Source: Akkermansia sp. | GTDB taxonomy: Bacteria; Verrucomicrobiota; Verrucomicrobiia; Verrucomicrobiales; Akkermansiaceae | Direction: 5' to 3' | Length of the DNA: 64,000 nucleotides | NCBI GenBank assembly: GCA_017555025.1 | Contig: JAFZHC010000009.1 | Coordinates: forward strand, 279,803-343,802 | Shown here: one piece after another, positions 8,437-17,221 of the stretch | Position numbering within the stretch: position 1 is the stretch's first letter | How the letters are laid out: every line of letters begins with the position of its first letter | The notes under the pieces: generated by a model | Databases searched by the model: none | The model's input: only the letters and a program-made list of their open reading frames with translations | What the model was told of the DNA's origin: nothing | Position numbers and translations under genes: made by a program

Positions 8437-8464
8437 TTGAATTTAGGAAAAAATCTGCTACATT
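8437..8464 (+). promoter_or_regulatory. Promoter of the lipoprotein-RNase R operon, near-leaderless
   Basis: TTGAAT (8437-8442), 16-bp spacer, TACATT (8459-8464), 9 bases before ATG 8474. It faces away from the rplY promoter. Confidence 0.6.
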
Positions 8465-8473
8465 ATCCGCGCC

Positions 8474-9298
8474 ATGCCGTCAACATTCAAATACTACGCA
8501 TATCTCGTGTTATGTGCTGTGTTGCTGACCTCATGCGGTCACACTCTGAAATCAGAAAGTGGGCTCTATAACGTGACGTTGGAAAGCTCACCCAAACTCC
8601 CCGTTAAGGGATACTGGCTCAGCGGTACGGGAAAACGTATTAATCCCGGCACCTCCGGCCTGATTTATTTGGCTCCGCTCAATGTAAAAGCTATCAGTAA
8701 AAAGTACCCTCTGGCCGCTCGTCAGATGCGAGAAAATATGCATAAGTACCTTGTAACAGAACTCAACAAGGCCTTGGCTGAAATTAACAGCAAAAATCAT
8801 ACAAACTGGCAAATTACCACGACCCCGACAACGACTGCCAACGCCCGGATTGACATGGCCGTTGTGCATTTCAAACCGCAGCGCCCTATTCTGCGCGTAT
8901 TGGTGGAAATCCTCTCTTTCTGGTCACCGGTTCCTATGACCAGCACCCTGATGTCGCCGGCCTCCAGCGGTGATATCTGCCTGGAATGCACCGTCAAAAA
9001 TGTGCATACGGGAGAACTTCTGCTGGCTTTCAAGGATGAAAACCGTAAAAAACCGCGCTATGTCAACAAGGAAGCCTATTCCCGCGATGGCAACGCTGAC
9101 GCCAATCTGGAATTCTGGGCAAAGCGCCTGGCGTTCGTCATACGAGAGAGCGCTTACGATAAAAGCGGAACCAAAACGCTGAAGCAACGTGTTAATGACA
9201 TGAATGCGTATGACGCAGCCAAAATTATCGTGGATGATACTCTGGAGGACGTCAACGACACGGTTGAAGATGTATCAAACGTCATTCAAGCTCTCTGA
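8474..9298 (+). CDS. DUF3313-like lipoprotein
   Basis: This 274-residue protein has a lipoprotein signal ending VLLTSC (cysteine near residue 21). The mature part has an APLNVKAIS strand, a stretch ALAEINSKNHTNWQITTTP and a late LEFWAKRLAFVIRE helix. Overall it resembles the DUF3313/YajG class of envelope lipoproteins, which have no settled function. It ends in an acidic helix (DDTLEDVNDTVEDVSNVIQ). It is followed after 6 bases by rnr and probably shares its transcript. Family assignment is tentative; export and lipidation are well supported. Confidence 0.6.
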   Translation: MPSTFKYYAYLVLCAVLLTSCGHTLKSESGLYNVTLESSPKLPVKGYWLSGTGKRINPGTSGLIYLAPLNVKAISKKYPLAARQMRENMHKYLVTELNKALAEINSKNHTNWQITTTPTTTANARIDMAVVHFKPQRPILRVLVEILSFWSPVPMTSTLMSPASSGDICLECTVKNVHTGELLLAFKDENRKKPRYVNKEAYSRDGNADANLEFWAKRLAFVIRESAYDKSGTKTLKQRVNDMNAYDAAKIIVDDTLEDVNDTVEDVSNVIQAL

Positions 9299-9304
9299 GC
9301 CAAT

Positions 9305-11548
9305 ATGAACTCAGACGCTCAGCAACTTGAGAAAATTCTACTGGCTTACTTTAAGTCACCGGCATATACACCTCAGGATTTCTCCGGTATTGCACGAGGG
9401 CTGGGGATAGACGCTCGGGAACGCCCGCCCCTGCGTGAGCTGCTGCGAAAGTGGGAGAAATCAGGGCAAGTTCTGCGCCTGCGACAAGCGCGTTTCACGC
9501 TGAAAGAACCGGAAAGCACAGCGATGCTAGGGCGTATTCGTCAGATTAAACCCGGCAAACTTGTATTTATCCCCAACAGCACAGCTCAGGCTCAGCTGCA
9601 TCACCTTGTTCAAGAGGAAAGCAACGAACCTGTTGAAATAGTCGTCACCCCACACCGAGATGCCGGAGCAATGGATGGTGACCTCGTCAAAGCTACGCTC
9701 CGCCGTTCTACGCCCGCTCATATTCGCCGCCGCAGCAAGCACCGGCCTTCAGCAGAGGAACTCCGGCTCGAAGTTCGAGTGGATGAAATTGTAGAGCGTA
9801 AACGCAATACATGGGTGGGAATCTATCGTCCGGGTGGAAGATACGGCACTATGCACGGTGATGGTCGTACCGCTCCGGCTCTCGTCATGCTGACAGCTCC
9901 GCCTCCTCCGGAACTATTGACAGGAATGAGCATTACCGTAACGGCTCAAACATTTCCCATTGGCAAGATGCAGGCTACCGGCGTGGTGGAACGAGTATTG
10001 GGTTGGCCCGGAGATGCAGGGGTAGACATCAGCACAATCATGCACCGTTATGCGCTGCGTTCAACTTTTCCGCAAGCAGTTCTGGACGAGGCAGAATCGT
10101 TGGAGCGCAGCATTCCGGAAGAAGAGATAGCACGCCGCGAAGACTGGCGACAGCGCTGTGTGTTTACTATTGATCCGGCAACGGCACGAGATTATGACGA
10201 TGCTATATCTGTACGAGAACTCAGCAATGGAGACATTGAGCTGGCCGTTCACATCGCAGACGTCAGCTATTATGTTCGCCCCGGAAGCCGGCTGGATTCA
10301 GAAGCCTACCTGCGCGGTAACTCCACTTATCTGCCCGACCGGGTATTGCCCATGCTACCGCCTCGGCTATGCGACGACCTTTGCTCATTAAGAGAGGGCG
10401 AGGAGAAATTGACCCGACTGTGTTTGATGCGTTATAATGCGGAAGGCAAGCTCCTTCAGACCCACTTTGCCAATGCCGTCATCTGTTCCGAAGCAAGGCT
10501 GAGCTACGCCGAAGCACTCGATGTTCTGGAAAATCGGGCTTCTACCGGCAAGCCTGAGCTCGATACTATGCTGCACCTCGGCCATCGACTGGCAAGACTG
10601 CTGCGCAGCAAACGTCTGCAAAAAGGAGCTCTGGATTTAAATATGCCGGAGGTGCGAGTCATTTGTGATGATAGTGGCACCCCTACAGGCGTGGAGACAG
10701 AACGAAGTGACATTGCCCACTGCATGATTGAAGAGTTCATGCTTGCCGCTAATGAAACGGTTGCGCTGGCTCTCAATGCCGCTCTTGTACCGACCATCTA
10801 TCGCGTACACGAAGAACCTGACATCAATAAGCTACACACCTTTGCGCAAACAGCGAGAAGCTACGGTATAGCAGCCGGCAGCCTCAATTCCCGTAAGGAA
10901 CTTTCTCGGGTGATGGAGCAAATCAAAGGCCACGAAGATGAACAACTTCTCACCACAGCGCTCTTAAAATCTCTGATGAGAGCCCGTTACGCCACGCGTC
11001 CCCTCGGCCATTTCGGTCTGGCTCTCGGTGATTATTGCCACTTCACCAGTCCCATTCGCCGTTATGCCGACCTCGTCGTACATCGAGGGTTCAACAAACT
11101 GGTACGGGGAAAGCATGCTTCAATCCCCCTGCCTTCGCCTTCCCGCCTGGCGGAAATCTCCGAGCATATTTCAGAGACAGAGCGCAATTCTGCGGCGGCA
11201 GAGCACGAGGCTCAGCAAACAAGATTAGCCCAATATCTGGCGGCAGAGTGCGAGAGCGAGCACCCGCACCCGTGGCTGGCAATCATTACCGGCAATTACC
11301 CTCAGGGAATGGCCGTTGAAATTCCGGAATTGCAGATGCGAGGTTTTATCTCCGGAGGCGACCTCAGCGATACGTTGGGCAGTCGCTGGTACTTCGAGCG
11401 CCACGCTCAGCGATGGAGCTCAGCAGACGGACGAAGCTTCTTACCCGGAAACACGCTGACCGTGATACCCGTCAATGTTGATATGGAGACAAGATTTATC
11501 GATTTTACCCCTATTATCGAACAGGCGAATAATTCAACAACCGCTTAA
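9305..11548 (+). CDS. rnr: Ribonuclease R
   Basis: This 747-residue RNase II-family 3'-5' exoribonuclease degrades structured RNA. Visible domains are an N-terminal winged-helix region (about residues 1-65), two cold-shock/OB regions (about 75-230), and the RNB catalytic domain from about 270 with FTIDPATARDYDDAISV, which holds the metal-binding aspartates. The long catalytic core has CMIEEFMLAANE and HFTSPIRRYADLVVHR, and a C-terminal S1-like domain is present. It lacks the long lysine-rich tail of E. coli RNase R. It overlaps the convergent bioD stop by 4 bases. Confidence 0.93.
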   Translation: MNSDAQQLEKILLAYFKSPAYTPQDFSGIARGLGIDARERPPLRELLRKWEKSGQVLRLRQARFTLKEPESTAMLGRIRQIKPGKLVFIPNSTAQAQLHHLVQEESNEPVEIVVTPHRDAGAMDGDLVKATLRRSTPAHIRRRSKHRPSAEELRLEVRVDEIVERKRNTWVGIYRPGGRYGTMHGDGRTAPALVMLTAPPPPELLTGMSITVTAQTFPIGKMQATGVVERVLGWPGDAGVDISTIMHRYALRSTFPQAVLDEAESLERSIPEEEIARREDWRQRCVFTIDPATARDYDDAISVRELSNGDIELAVHIADVSYYVRPGSRLDSEAYLRGNSTYLPDRVLPMLPPRLCDDLCSLREGEEKLTRLCLMRYNAEGKLLQTHFANAVICSEARLSYAEALDVLENRASTGKPELDTMLHLGHRLARLLRSKRLQKGALDLNMPEVRVICDDSGTPTGVETERSDIAHCMIEEFMLAANETVALALNAALVPTIYRVHEEPDINKLHTFAQTARSYGIAAGSLNSRKELSRVMEQIKGHEDEQLLTTALLKSLMRARYATRPLGHFGLALGDYCHFTSPIRRYADLVVHRGFNKLVRGKHASIPLPSPSRLAEISEHISETERNSAAAEHEAQQTRLAQYLAAECESEHPHPWLAIITGNYPQGMAVEIPELQMRGFISGGDLSDTLGSRWYFERHAQRWSSADGRSFLPGNTLTVIPVNVDMETRFIDFTPIIEQANNSTTA

Positions 11549-12180
11549 TCGGTAAGCAAGGAGGAATCAATGTAATCCTGACCGTGAATCAACTCGGCCA
11601 GAACCGGCAATCCGGTCAGGTCTGAAATAACGCCGGCATTTGTCACCGAAGCCGTGCTCCATTCTTCACCGATATGGTTAAGGATGATACCGGTACAGAT
11701 CAGCCCCCGTTCCCTGATAGCTCGGCATGTCAGCTGCACCAGAGAAGCCGCCCCGGGTCGGTTATTCACCACCAGAATGACCGGCAGTTTAAGAGCTGCC
11801 GCTAAATCAGCCATGCTCAGACCGGTAGCGAGCGGAGTTTCCCACCCTCCGCAAGCATCCACCAAAACCATGTTATGAGCAGAGGCCAACTGCTCATACC
11901 CCTGCACCAATGCAGGCAACTCAATGGCTCTCCGCTCCAGCTCAGCAGCAATAATCGGCTCGGCCTGAGTACGAAGATATACGGGGTTGATACGCTCAAG
12001 ATTATATGACGGTTGCTCAACGGCATTTCGTATATCGCGAGCCTCCGTACGGGCACCACAGGCAACGGGCTTATACCCCATAGCATCGATACCGCGTGCC
12101 TTCAAATCCTGCAACAAGAGGCAGGTTACATAAGTCTTTCCTACCTCGTTGTCCGTACCGGCGATGAAAAAATTCTGCAT
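11545..12180 (-). CDS. bioD: Dethiobiotin synthetase
   Basis: This 211-residue enzyme closes the ureido ring of dethiobiotin from diaminopelargonate, CO2 and ATP. The P-loop FIAGTDNEVGKTYVTCLLL is at residues 5-23, followed by GYKPVACG and the VLVDACGGWETPL motif. The C-terminal GIILNHIGEEW is the nucleotide specificity region. No other biotin-synthesis gene is adjacent; birA is at 51.9 kb. It lies 17 bases after the CdaR-like mini-gene and so is probably transcribed with cdaA. Confidence 0.93.
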   Translation of the reverse strand: MQNFFIAGTDNEVGKTYVTCLLLQDLKARGIDAMGYKPVACGARTEARDIRNAVEQPSYNLERINPVYLRTQAEPIIAAELERRAIELPALVQGYEQLASAHNMVLVDACGGWETPLATGLSMADLAAALKLPVILVVNNRPGAASLVQLTCRAIRERGLICTGIILNHIGEEWSTASVTNAGVISDLTGLPVLAELIHGQDYIDSSLLTD

Positions 12181-12197
12181 ATACGATAGATATAAAA

Positions 12198-12395
12198 TTA
12201 CTCAGGTATAGAAAGGCGAATTTCATCAAGCCCCCATTCATCGCTGCTCTGTACATAGCGCATCTCCACCCACAGCCAAACGAGCACCGCTATCACCAGG
12301 CAGATGAGCTTGGCTTTCCAATTAACCGTCAGACGCGAGCGCAAAGTTCGCTTCTCAGGATTCAGAATTCGTCGTATTTTGCTCAGTAGAGGCAT
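12198..12395 (-). CDS. Miniature CdaR/YbbR-like membrane protein without YbbR repeats
   Basis: This 65-residue protein has a basic N-terminus, then NWKAKLICLVIAVLVWLWVE, one transmembrane helix, and a short outside tail ending RLSIPE. The N-K-x-SL-hydrophobic-W-V pattern and its place directly after cdaA match the N-terminal anchor of CdaR (YbbR), the regulator of CdaA. All extracytoplasmic YbbR repeats are missing. It overlaps the end of cdaA by 41 bases, indicating translational coupling. It may modulate CdaA through the membrane helix only; this is inference from position and helix similarity. Confidence 0.6.
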   Translation of the reverse strand: MPLLSKIRRILNPEKRTLRSRLTVNWKAKLICLVIAVLVWLWVEMRYVQSSDEWGLDEIRLSIPE

Positions 12396-13149
12396 GGCTA
12401 TAAATCAGTTCAGTTAAACGGGCGGCAAGCATCTGCACAGATACGTCACGCTGTACCATATTACCCACAACAAGAGAGACAGTACCGGTTTCTTCAGAAA
12501 CAATGATAACAACGGCATCCGACGCTTCTGCCAGACCAATGCCGGCACGGTGGCGCAACCCCAAAGAACGGTCTTTCAATTCACGATTAGAAACCGGCAG
12601 AATGCAAGCGGCCGCTACAATTCGCTCATTATTGATGATAACCGCGCCATCATGCAACATAGTCTTGGGCATGAAAATGGTACCGATAAGCTCACGGCTG
12701 CAGATGGAATCGAGCTCCGTGCCGGTTTTGGCATATTCAGAGAGTTTATTGTTACGGCAAATGGCTATGAGGGCACCATAGCGCTTACTGACCAGGAAAG
12801 AAACTGACTCACAGATACAGGATACAAAGTCCTCATTCTGCTCTCGAGACCATAACTTACCCAGCACTCGGTGAGCACCCAGTTTAGCCAGAGCCGTTCG
12901 AAGCTCCGGGTGGAAAAGGATAAAAAGAATGACTAATAAAGTACCGGGACCTACAAAAGTACCGGCAATCTGCTGAAGTACTGCGGCGTGCGTCAATTCA
13001 AGCAGTACTGTGGCAAGCACAATGATAACAACCAAGCCGGCCAGAATGGCTGCGGCACGAGAATCCTTAAATGCTCTGTATAGTTGATAAAAAACCAACC
13101 AGAGCACGATAATCTCAAATACCGCTCTCAATATATAAGCCACGTCCAT
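12355..13149 (-). CDS. cdaA: Diadenylate cyclase (c-di-AMP synthase)
   Basis: This 264-residue protein has about three N-terminal transmembrane helices (residues 1-75) and a DisA_N catalytic domain. The DGA motif (HDGAVIINNERIVAAACILP) and RHR motif (LGLRHRAGIGLAEASDAVV) that bind ATP and catalyse the condensation are both intact. It makes c-di-AMP from two ATP at the inner membrane. The gene heads an operon with the mini-CdaR and bioD. Its promoter puts the ATG 8 bases from the -10 box. A PgpH-like phosphodiesterase at 47-48.7 kb would degrade the product. Confidence 0.93.
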   Translation of the reverse strand: MDVAYILRAVFEIIVLWLVFYQLYRAFKDSRAAAILAGLVVIIVLATVLLELTHAAVLQQIAGTFVGPGTLLVILFILFHPELRTALAKLGAHRVLGKLWSREQNEDFVSCICESVSFLVSKRYGALIAICRNNKLSEYAKTGTELDSICSRELIGTIFMPKTMLHDGAVIINNERIVAAACILPVSNRELKDRSLGLRHRAGIGLAEASDAVVIIVSEETGTVSLVVGNMVQRDVSVQMLAARLTELIYSHASTEQNTTNSES

Positions 13150-13157
13150 ACGCGAAA

Positions 13158-13186
13158 ATCATACCGTCTTTTTACCGGCAACGCAA
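13158..13186 (-). promoter_or_regulatory. cdaA promoter, near-leaderless
   Basis: Minus strand TTGCGT (13181-13186), 17-bp spacer, TATGAT (13158-13163), 8 bases before ATG 13149. Confidence 0.65.
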
Positions 13187-13208
13187 GACAAATCACCCCG
13201 GGGGCATG

Positions 13209-14195
13209 TCAGTCTTCATGTTGCAGAGCATCCCGCAGCGCCGAGGAACCGAAAAAAGGAGGATTCAGCTCACTCTGAAAATAATGGCAAATACGATCCA
13301 TCACATGCACTTTAATCTCCAATTCAGGAGAATACAGGAATAAGTCTTCCTCATAGCTGCGGCTCAAGCCGGCACGCAGAGCAATTTCCCTCATCTCCGT
13401 ATGCAAACGGGTAAGTTGAATAGCTGCGGCATCGGCCGACACCTTATCATGCACCAGCGCAGCCACAGCAATCCATTGTTTCATAAGGGGGAGAATCTTA
13501 TCAGCCACGGTCACAACTCCCGGTAAGGCATCAGGGTCCACCTGCATGTTCATATTTTCCAGCACATCACGCACGCCCAGCAAAGCATTAACTAAGCGCT
13601 CAGAGCGGTAATATTCAGGGCTGCGCATCGCTAAAGCCCCCCAAGCCTGCAGCAACCGTGCCACATGAGGACGAGAATTGCTGTAATATAGCATCATCTG
13701 CTCCGCATGAACTGATAATGCTAAATCATCCTGAGACGGAGTAACCGCCTGCAATTTTTCAGAACAGGAAACCATGAAAGGCACAAAAGCTTCCAGCATA
13801 TCGGCTGCGGCATCTGCCGTCTTTTTATTATTAACACCCTGAAGGGTAACGGTAAGATCATCCATGGCCTGCCAAATTTCCCGGAGAGGCTCCTGATACA
13901 GTTTTGCCACCTCCAGTTCTTCTTGAGTAGGCGGAGGGATGAAGGGATTCATAACCTGCTGCAAGGCCTCAGAACCATAACAGGCAGTACAACGCAGCAG
14001 TAATCGGTCAAAAGAGGTGAGGCAGACGCGGGAACGGTCTACCCGCTCAAGAAGAGAATGTATGCGAGGCGCAGCGGCATCAGCACTTGCCCGATCCGAC
14101 ACAAACATCAAGATGGGAGAAAGGCTGGTTTGCTCCATTACCTGTGCAGATACGATAGGAGTAAGAAGAAGCGTTAATAATGAGAGAGATTTCAT
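13209..14195 (-). CDS. Exported alpha-helical protein of unknown function
   Basis: I do not recognise a family. The start ATG 14195 gives a signal peptide MKSLSLLTLLLTPIVSAQ, cut after SA. A longer frame to 14288 runs into the upstream gene and is rejected. The mature 310 residues are rich in Ala, Leu, Glu and Met with few glycines, suggesting an all-helical bundle. Cysteines occur in CTACYGSEAL and elsewhere. ATG overlaps the TGA of the ankyrin gene by 4 bases (ATGA), so the two are translationally coupled and probably act together in the envelope. Confidence 0.6.
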   Translation of the reverse strand: MKSLSLLTLLLTPIVSAQVMEQTSLSPILMFVSDRASADAAAPRIHSLLERVDRSRVCLTSFDRLLLRCTACYGSEALQQVMNPFIPPPTQEELEVAKLYQEPLREIWQAMDDLTVTLQGVNNKKTADAAADMLEAFVPFMVSCSEKLQAVTPSQDDLALSVHAEQMMLYYSNSRPHVARLLQAWGALAMRSPEYYRSERLVNALLGVRDVLENMNMQVDPDALPGVVTVADKILPLMKQWIAVAALVHDKVSADAAAIQLTRLHTEMREIALRAGLSRSYEEDLFLYSPELEIKVHVMDRICHYFQSELNPPFFGSSALRDALQHED

Positions 14196-15361
14196 AAAGA
14201 TTCTGATGTAGAAGGTTCTTGCTGTGCTACCGCACCGATTTCCTGATAGGTCCGTCGAGTCTGCTCTAACAACTCCGGGCAAGCCCACCGAGCCGGAAGA
14301 AGCTGAGGTGCAGCGCCGTGTGCCAGCAGTAATTGCAAAACATCAAACAGATGTTGAGTATATTCAACACTCTCTTTTTCTGCTAGCTGCTTCAACACAA
14401 TTTGTAACGGAGTCTGTTGATTACTACCGTCTTTGATTTTTTTCTCAGGCAGCAAATCAGGTTGGGCGCCTAATTTCAGCAAAGTTTCAATTGATTTGAC
14501 ATCAGCCCAACCAAACACAGCCTGCTGCAGGTAGGTGTATTCCCCTCCTCGGGCGTTAACATTAATCCTGCCCTCCTTCGCCAAGCGCTCAAAAACCGAA
14601 AGAGCGGAGCCCGACACAACGCACTCAAGCAAAGGTAACTCTTCAGAATTAATCGACAGACCTCGCGCAAGCAACCATTCTAAAGTTGCCTCCGAATCAT
14701 CCGCCAGAATGGCAGATGAAAGAAGTTCTTTGCAATCATGGAGGTCAGCCCCATGGCTAAGCAGCCAATCGCCCATGGCCAGAGCATTCTCAATAGGTAG
14801 ACCTTTCCAATTCTGCAAGACGAGAGCAAGCAATGACTCCCCGTGCTCGTTCTTAGATGTTGGCGATGCCCCGCGCTCAACAAACACCTGCATGGCTACC
14901 AATTGCCCCATCTCAGCAGCAAGACAAGGTAAAGAAGCATTCTGAGCAATAGCCGATTCGAAATCTTCAACGGGTTGCAGAACCAGAGCTCGCAGAGAAT
15001 CATTATATTGCCGCACTTTCGGGGTGGTGAAAACATCAATGGCTATCATGCCGCTCAGGGTATCAGGCTCTACATTATCCCCTATTTCATCGTAATCACA
15101 CCACGTTGACAGAGGGCGTTTATCAAAACGCAATGCGTATTCAAAGGCATTGAGAGCAACTTTTTCCCGCTCGTTCCAATGAGCAGCATAAGTCATTTCA
15201 CCTCTGCACAGCCAGCCATACAACGGCGCGGCCTTTAGTAGCAAGGCAACGCCTGCGCTCACGAGCAACAAAGAGTACATAAACATCATCGCATATGCCG
15301 ATATACAAAAAAATATACGCAGCGGCGATTTATTTTCAAACTCTCTGATTAACGCGTTCAT
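14192..15361 (-). CDS. Membrane-anchored ankyrin-repeat protein
   Basis: This 389-residue protein has a 15-residue cytoplasmic start, one hydrophobic segment (about residues 16-42) and a region from about 145 onward with ankyrin-type units. Examples are LVAMQVFVERGASPTSKNEH, ALAMGDWLLSHGADL and SIETLLKLGAQPDLLPE. Ankyrin repeats bind proteins. With this topology they could face the periplasm. The longest frame starts with GTG 15397, but that codon overlaps the -10 box of its own promoter, so ATG 15361 is used. It is coupled to the exported helical protein downstream and lies just after the GTPase gene. Confidence 0.7.
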   Translation of the reverse strand: MNALIREFENKSPLRIFFCISAYAMMFMYSLLLVSAGVALLLKAAPLYGWLCRGEMTYAAHWNEREKVALNAFEYALRFDKRPLSTWCDYDEIGDNVEPDTLSGMIAIDVFTTPKVRQYNDSLRALVLQPVEDFESAIAQNASLPCLAAEMGQLVAMQVFVERGASPTSKNEHGESLLALVLQNWKGLPIENALAMGDWLLSHGADLHDCKELLSSAILADDSEATLEWLLARGLSINSEELPLLECVVSGSALSVFERLAKEGRINVNARGGEYTYLQQAVFGWADVKSIETLLKLGAQPDLLPEKKIKDGSNQQTPLQIVLKQLAEKESVEYTQHLFDVLQLLLAHGAAPQLLPARWACPELLEQTRRTYQEIGAVAQQEPSTSESL

Positions 15362-15396
15362 GCTAACATCTGCACGGGAAGCCCCGCAGCATACCA

Positions 15397-15425
15397 CTTA
15401 TAGCATAAACCATAGCTGTTTGCAA
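15397..15425 (-). promoter_or_regulatory. Promoter of the ankyrin/exported protein pair
   Basis: Minus strand TTGCAA (15420-15425), 17-bp spacer, TATAAG (15397-15402). The leader to ATG 15361 is about 28 bases. The box lies just past the GTPase stop. Confidence 0.55.
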
Positions 15426-15446
15426 GCATCAAAGCAGCAATTATTC

Positions 15447-17090
15447 TTACATGCGAGGAGCTGCGGCATTGAGCTGCATATTGATATCCTTATGCTTTTG
15501 CTGCAAAGGCTTGAGGCTGCTTTCATGACGAGCAACCTTGTCGCGGGGAGCGGTATACAACCTTCTATACGCCGCCACACGAGAAACCAGCAAATCAGCA
15601 ACGGCGCTGCTCACAGAGCTCTTAAGCTCTTCCTGCAAATCCAGCGACAGCAGGACAATATCTCTGCACATACGACGGGTGGCCAGCACATGAGCAAGCG
15701 AGCCCATGCCCCATATCATCCCCGCAACACACAGAGCGATATAAGCAAAGAAAGTGAAATCAAACACCCCCAATACACCTGCTATAAACAGACTCAGACA
15801 AACAAGGGCACAGCATGTGCTCATCCAGCTCACGTGTTCATTGAAGACTTTGCTGAAACTACAGCGAAGTTTCATCGCAGCAAAGGGCTTATAAAGTTCA
15901 CGCCCCATGCGGACTCGCAATTCGCTCAAATCATGCATCAGCTCATCCGCCGGGAACTCACCAATCTCGCACTCTAGCGTTTTTTTCATTCGAGGGCGCA
16001 CGCTACGCCAATGACTCATACAGGAGAGCACAAAATTACCATCACTAGCCTCCTGCTGTGTGAGCACCTCACTTGTAAGCATGTGATAATAATAATTCTC
16101 AGTACCGGCACCCAACAATTCCAATCGCAACAAGGTGACAGGCGAAAGCATCCACCCCAGCGTACTCTTCAGCTTAGCCACCGTTGATGGCAAAGCTCGC
16201 ATAGCAGCCTCGGAATAGGAATCAGTACAGCTATGCAAACTATCACGCTGACGCTCCAAGAAGTAATCGATTTCCTGCTCAATACCGGCGAGGAAACCGC
16301 TATCCGTTCTTGCCACTCTGTCGCGACCGCCCAACACAGAGCCCTGCTTGCGGGTCAGTTCTTTACCCAGCTCCACGAGATGGCGGATGGCTGCCCGCAC
16401 TCCGCCCTGCTCGGTCATAGCAGACTGAACACGGTTGGCAAATGTTTCCAGCCCATCCTTGCCGGAAGTTGGGCTCACAAAGTACAAAGGCAACGGCACC
16501 CCCACGCGCTCACGGCAGACATCGCGGAGCTTCTCTTTCAGCTCCAGCGCGGCTTCAGCCGCTAAGGTGTCAGTAAAAGTGATGGCAAGCAGACAAGCAG
16601 AGCGCTTCTCTTCCTTAAGCTCAGCCAACAAAGGCCACACAGGCGAAACTTCCGCCGCTCGTCCATCGATAACGGCGAGTACAACATCGGCCTCTTTAAC
16701 GAGCTTACGTACAGTTGCGGCCACACCATCATCGGCGAAAGAGCGTGTATCAACCAACTCGAGCCCTTCCAGACTCTCCACGGGGATAAAGCGAGAACAG
16801 GTAGCATCTCCATCCTTACTCCTGAAGCGCCAGCAAACATAATCCTCCTCAAGGGGTAAAGTCGCTATAAGTGGGTGCTCTGCAAGACCGGCCAGCAACG
16901 AAGACTTACCGCATTTATCACCACCAATGACAATGATACGACGATCTCTATCAAGCAATTTATCAGCGGCCAGCACAGGCTCGACGTATTCAGCCAGCGC
17001 TTCATCTTCAATATCTGAGCACAGTTCCACAGCCTGACGCACCCAGTAGCGTGCGCGGCTTTCTTCTGTTTTGAAACAACGGCTCAGCAT
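15447..17090 (-). CDS. Dynamin-like/membrane GTPase with degenerate G motifs
   Basis: This 547-residue protein has a P-loop GGDKCGKSSLL (about residues 56-66) in a DRRIIVIGGDKCGKS strand-loop-helix. The G3 site reads LVDTRSF instead of DxxG, and the G4 site reads AITFTD instead of NKxD. A long helical region follows, then a hydrophobic hairpin at about 430-480 (LVCLSLFIAGVLGVF and AYIALCVAGMIWGMG). This resembles bacterial dynamin-like and YeeP/EngB-like membrane GTPases. It may remodel or tether membranes. ATG 17090 is chosen because the longer starts at 17102 and 17111 overlap the -10 box. It is upstream of the ankyrin/exported pair. Confidence 0.7.
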   Translation of the reverse strand: MLSRCFKTEESRARYWVRQAVELCSDIEDEALAEYVEPVLAADKLLDRDRRIIVIGGDKCGKSSLLAGLAEHPLIATLPLEEDYVCWRFRSKDGDATCSRFIPVESLEGLELVDTRSFADDGVAATVRKLVKEADVVLAVIDGRAAEVSPVWPLLAELKEEKRSACLLAITFTDTLAAEAALELKEKLRDVCRERVGVPLPLYFVSPTSGKDGLETFANRVQSAMTEQGGVRAAIRHLVELGKELTRKQGSVLGGRDRVARTDSGFLAGIEQEIDYFLERQRDSLHSCTDSYSEAAMRALPSTVAKLKSTLGWMLSPVTLLRLELLGAGTENYYYHMLTSEVLTQQEASDGNFVLSCMSHWRSVRPRMKKTLECEIGEFPADELMHDLSELRVRMGRELYKPFAAMKLRCSFSKVFNEHVSWMSTCCALVCLSLFIAGVLGVFDFTFFAYIALCVAGMIWGMGSLAHVLATRRMCRDIVLLSLDLQEELKSSVSSAVADLLVSRVAAYRRLYTAPRDKVARHESSLKPLQQKHKDINMQLNAAAPRM

Positions 17091-17100
17091 ATCCGCGCCC

Positions 17101-17129
17101 ATTATAAGCACTCATAGGCATGTTGTCCA
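17101..17129 (-). promoter_or_regulatory. GTPase gene promoter, near-leaderless
   Basis: Minus strand TGGACA (17124-17129), 17-bp spacer, TATAAT (17101-17106), 10 bases before ATG 17090. Confidence 0.65.
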
Positions 17130-17183
17130 CCACAAAAATTATCGAATTGCGTTCACACAAACATCAGTTTGGAGAGAAATGGC

Positions 17184-17212
17184 TGGACAGACCTGCTTCC
17201 AACTGTTATACT
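17184..17212 (+). promoter_or_regulatory. cmk operon promoter, near-leaderless
   Basis: TGGACA (17184-17189), 17-bp spacer, TATACT (17207-17212), 9 bases before ATG 17222. It supports the short start over an upstream in-frame ATG at 17120. Confidence 0.65.
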
Positions 17213-17221
17213 CAGACGCGT

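Noticed and set aside
12355..12395. Overlap of cdaA and the mini-CdaR gene as evidence of a frameshift fusion
   Set aside because: CdaA ends at the normal family length, and the short frame has its own ATG and a typical anchor helix, so overlapping genes are more likely.
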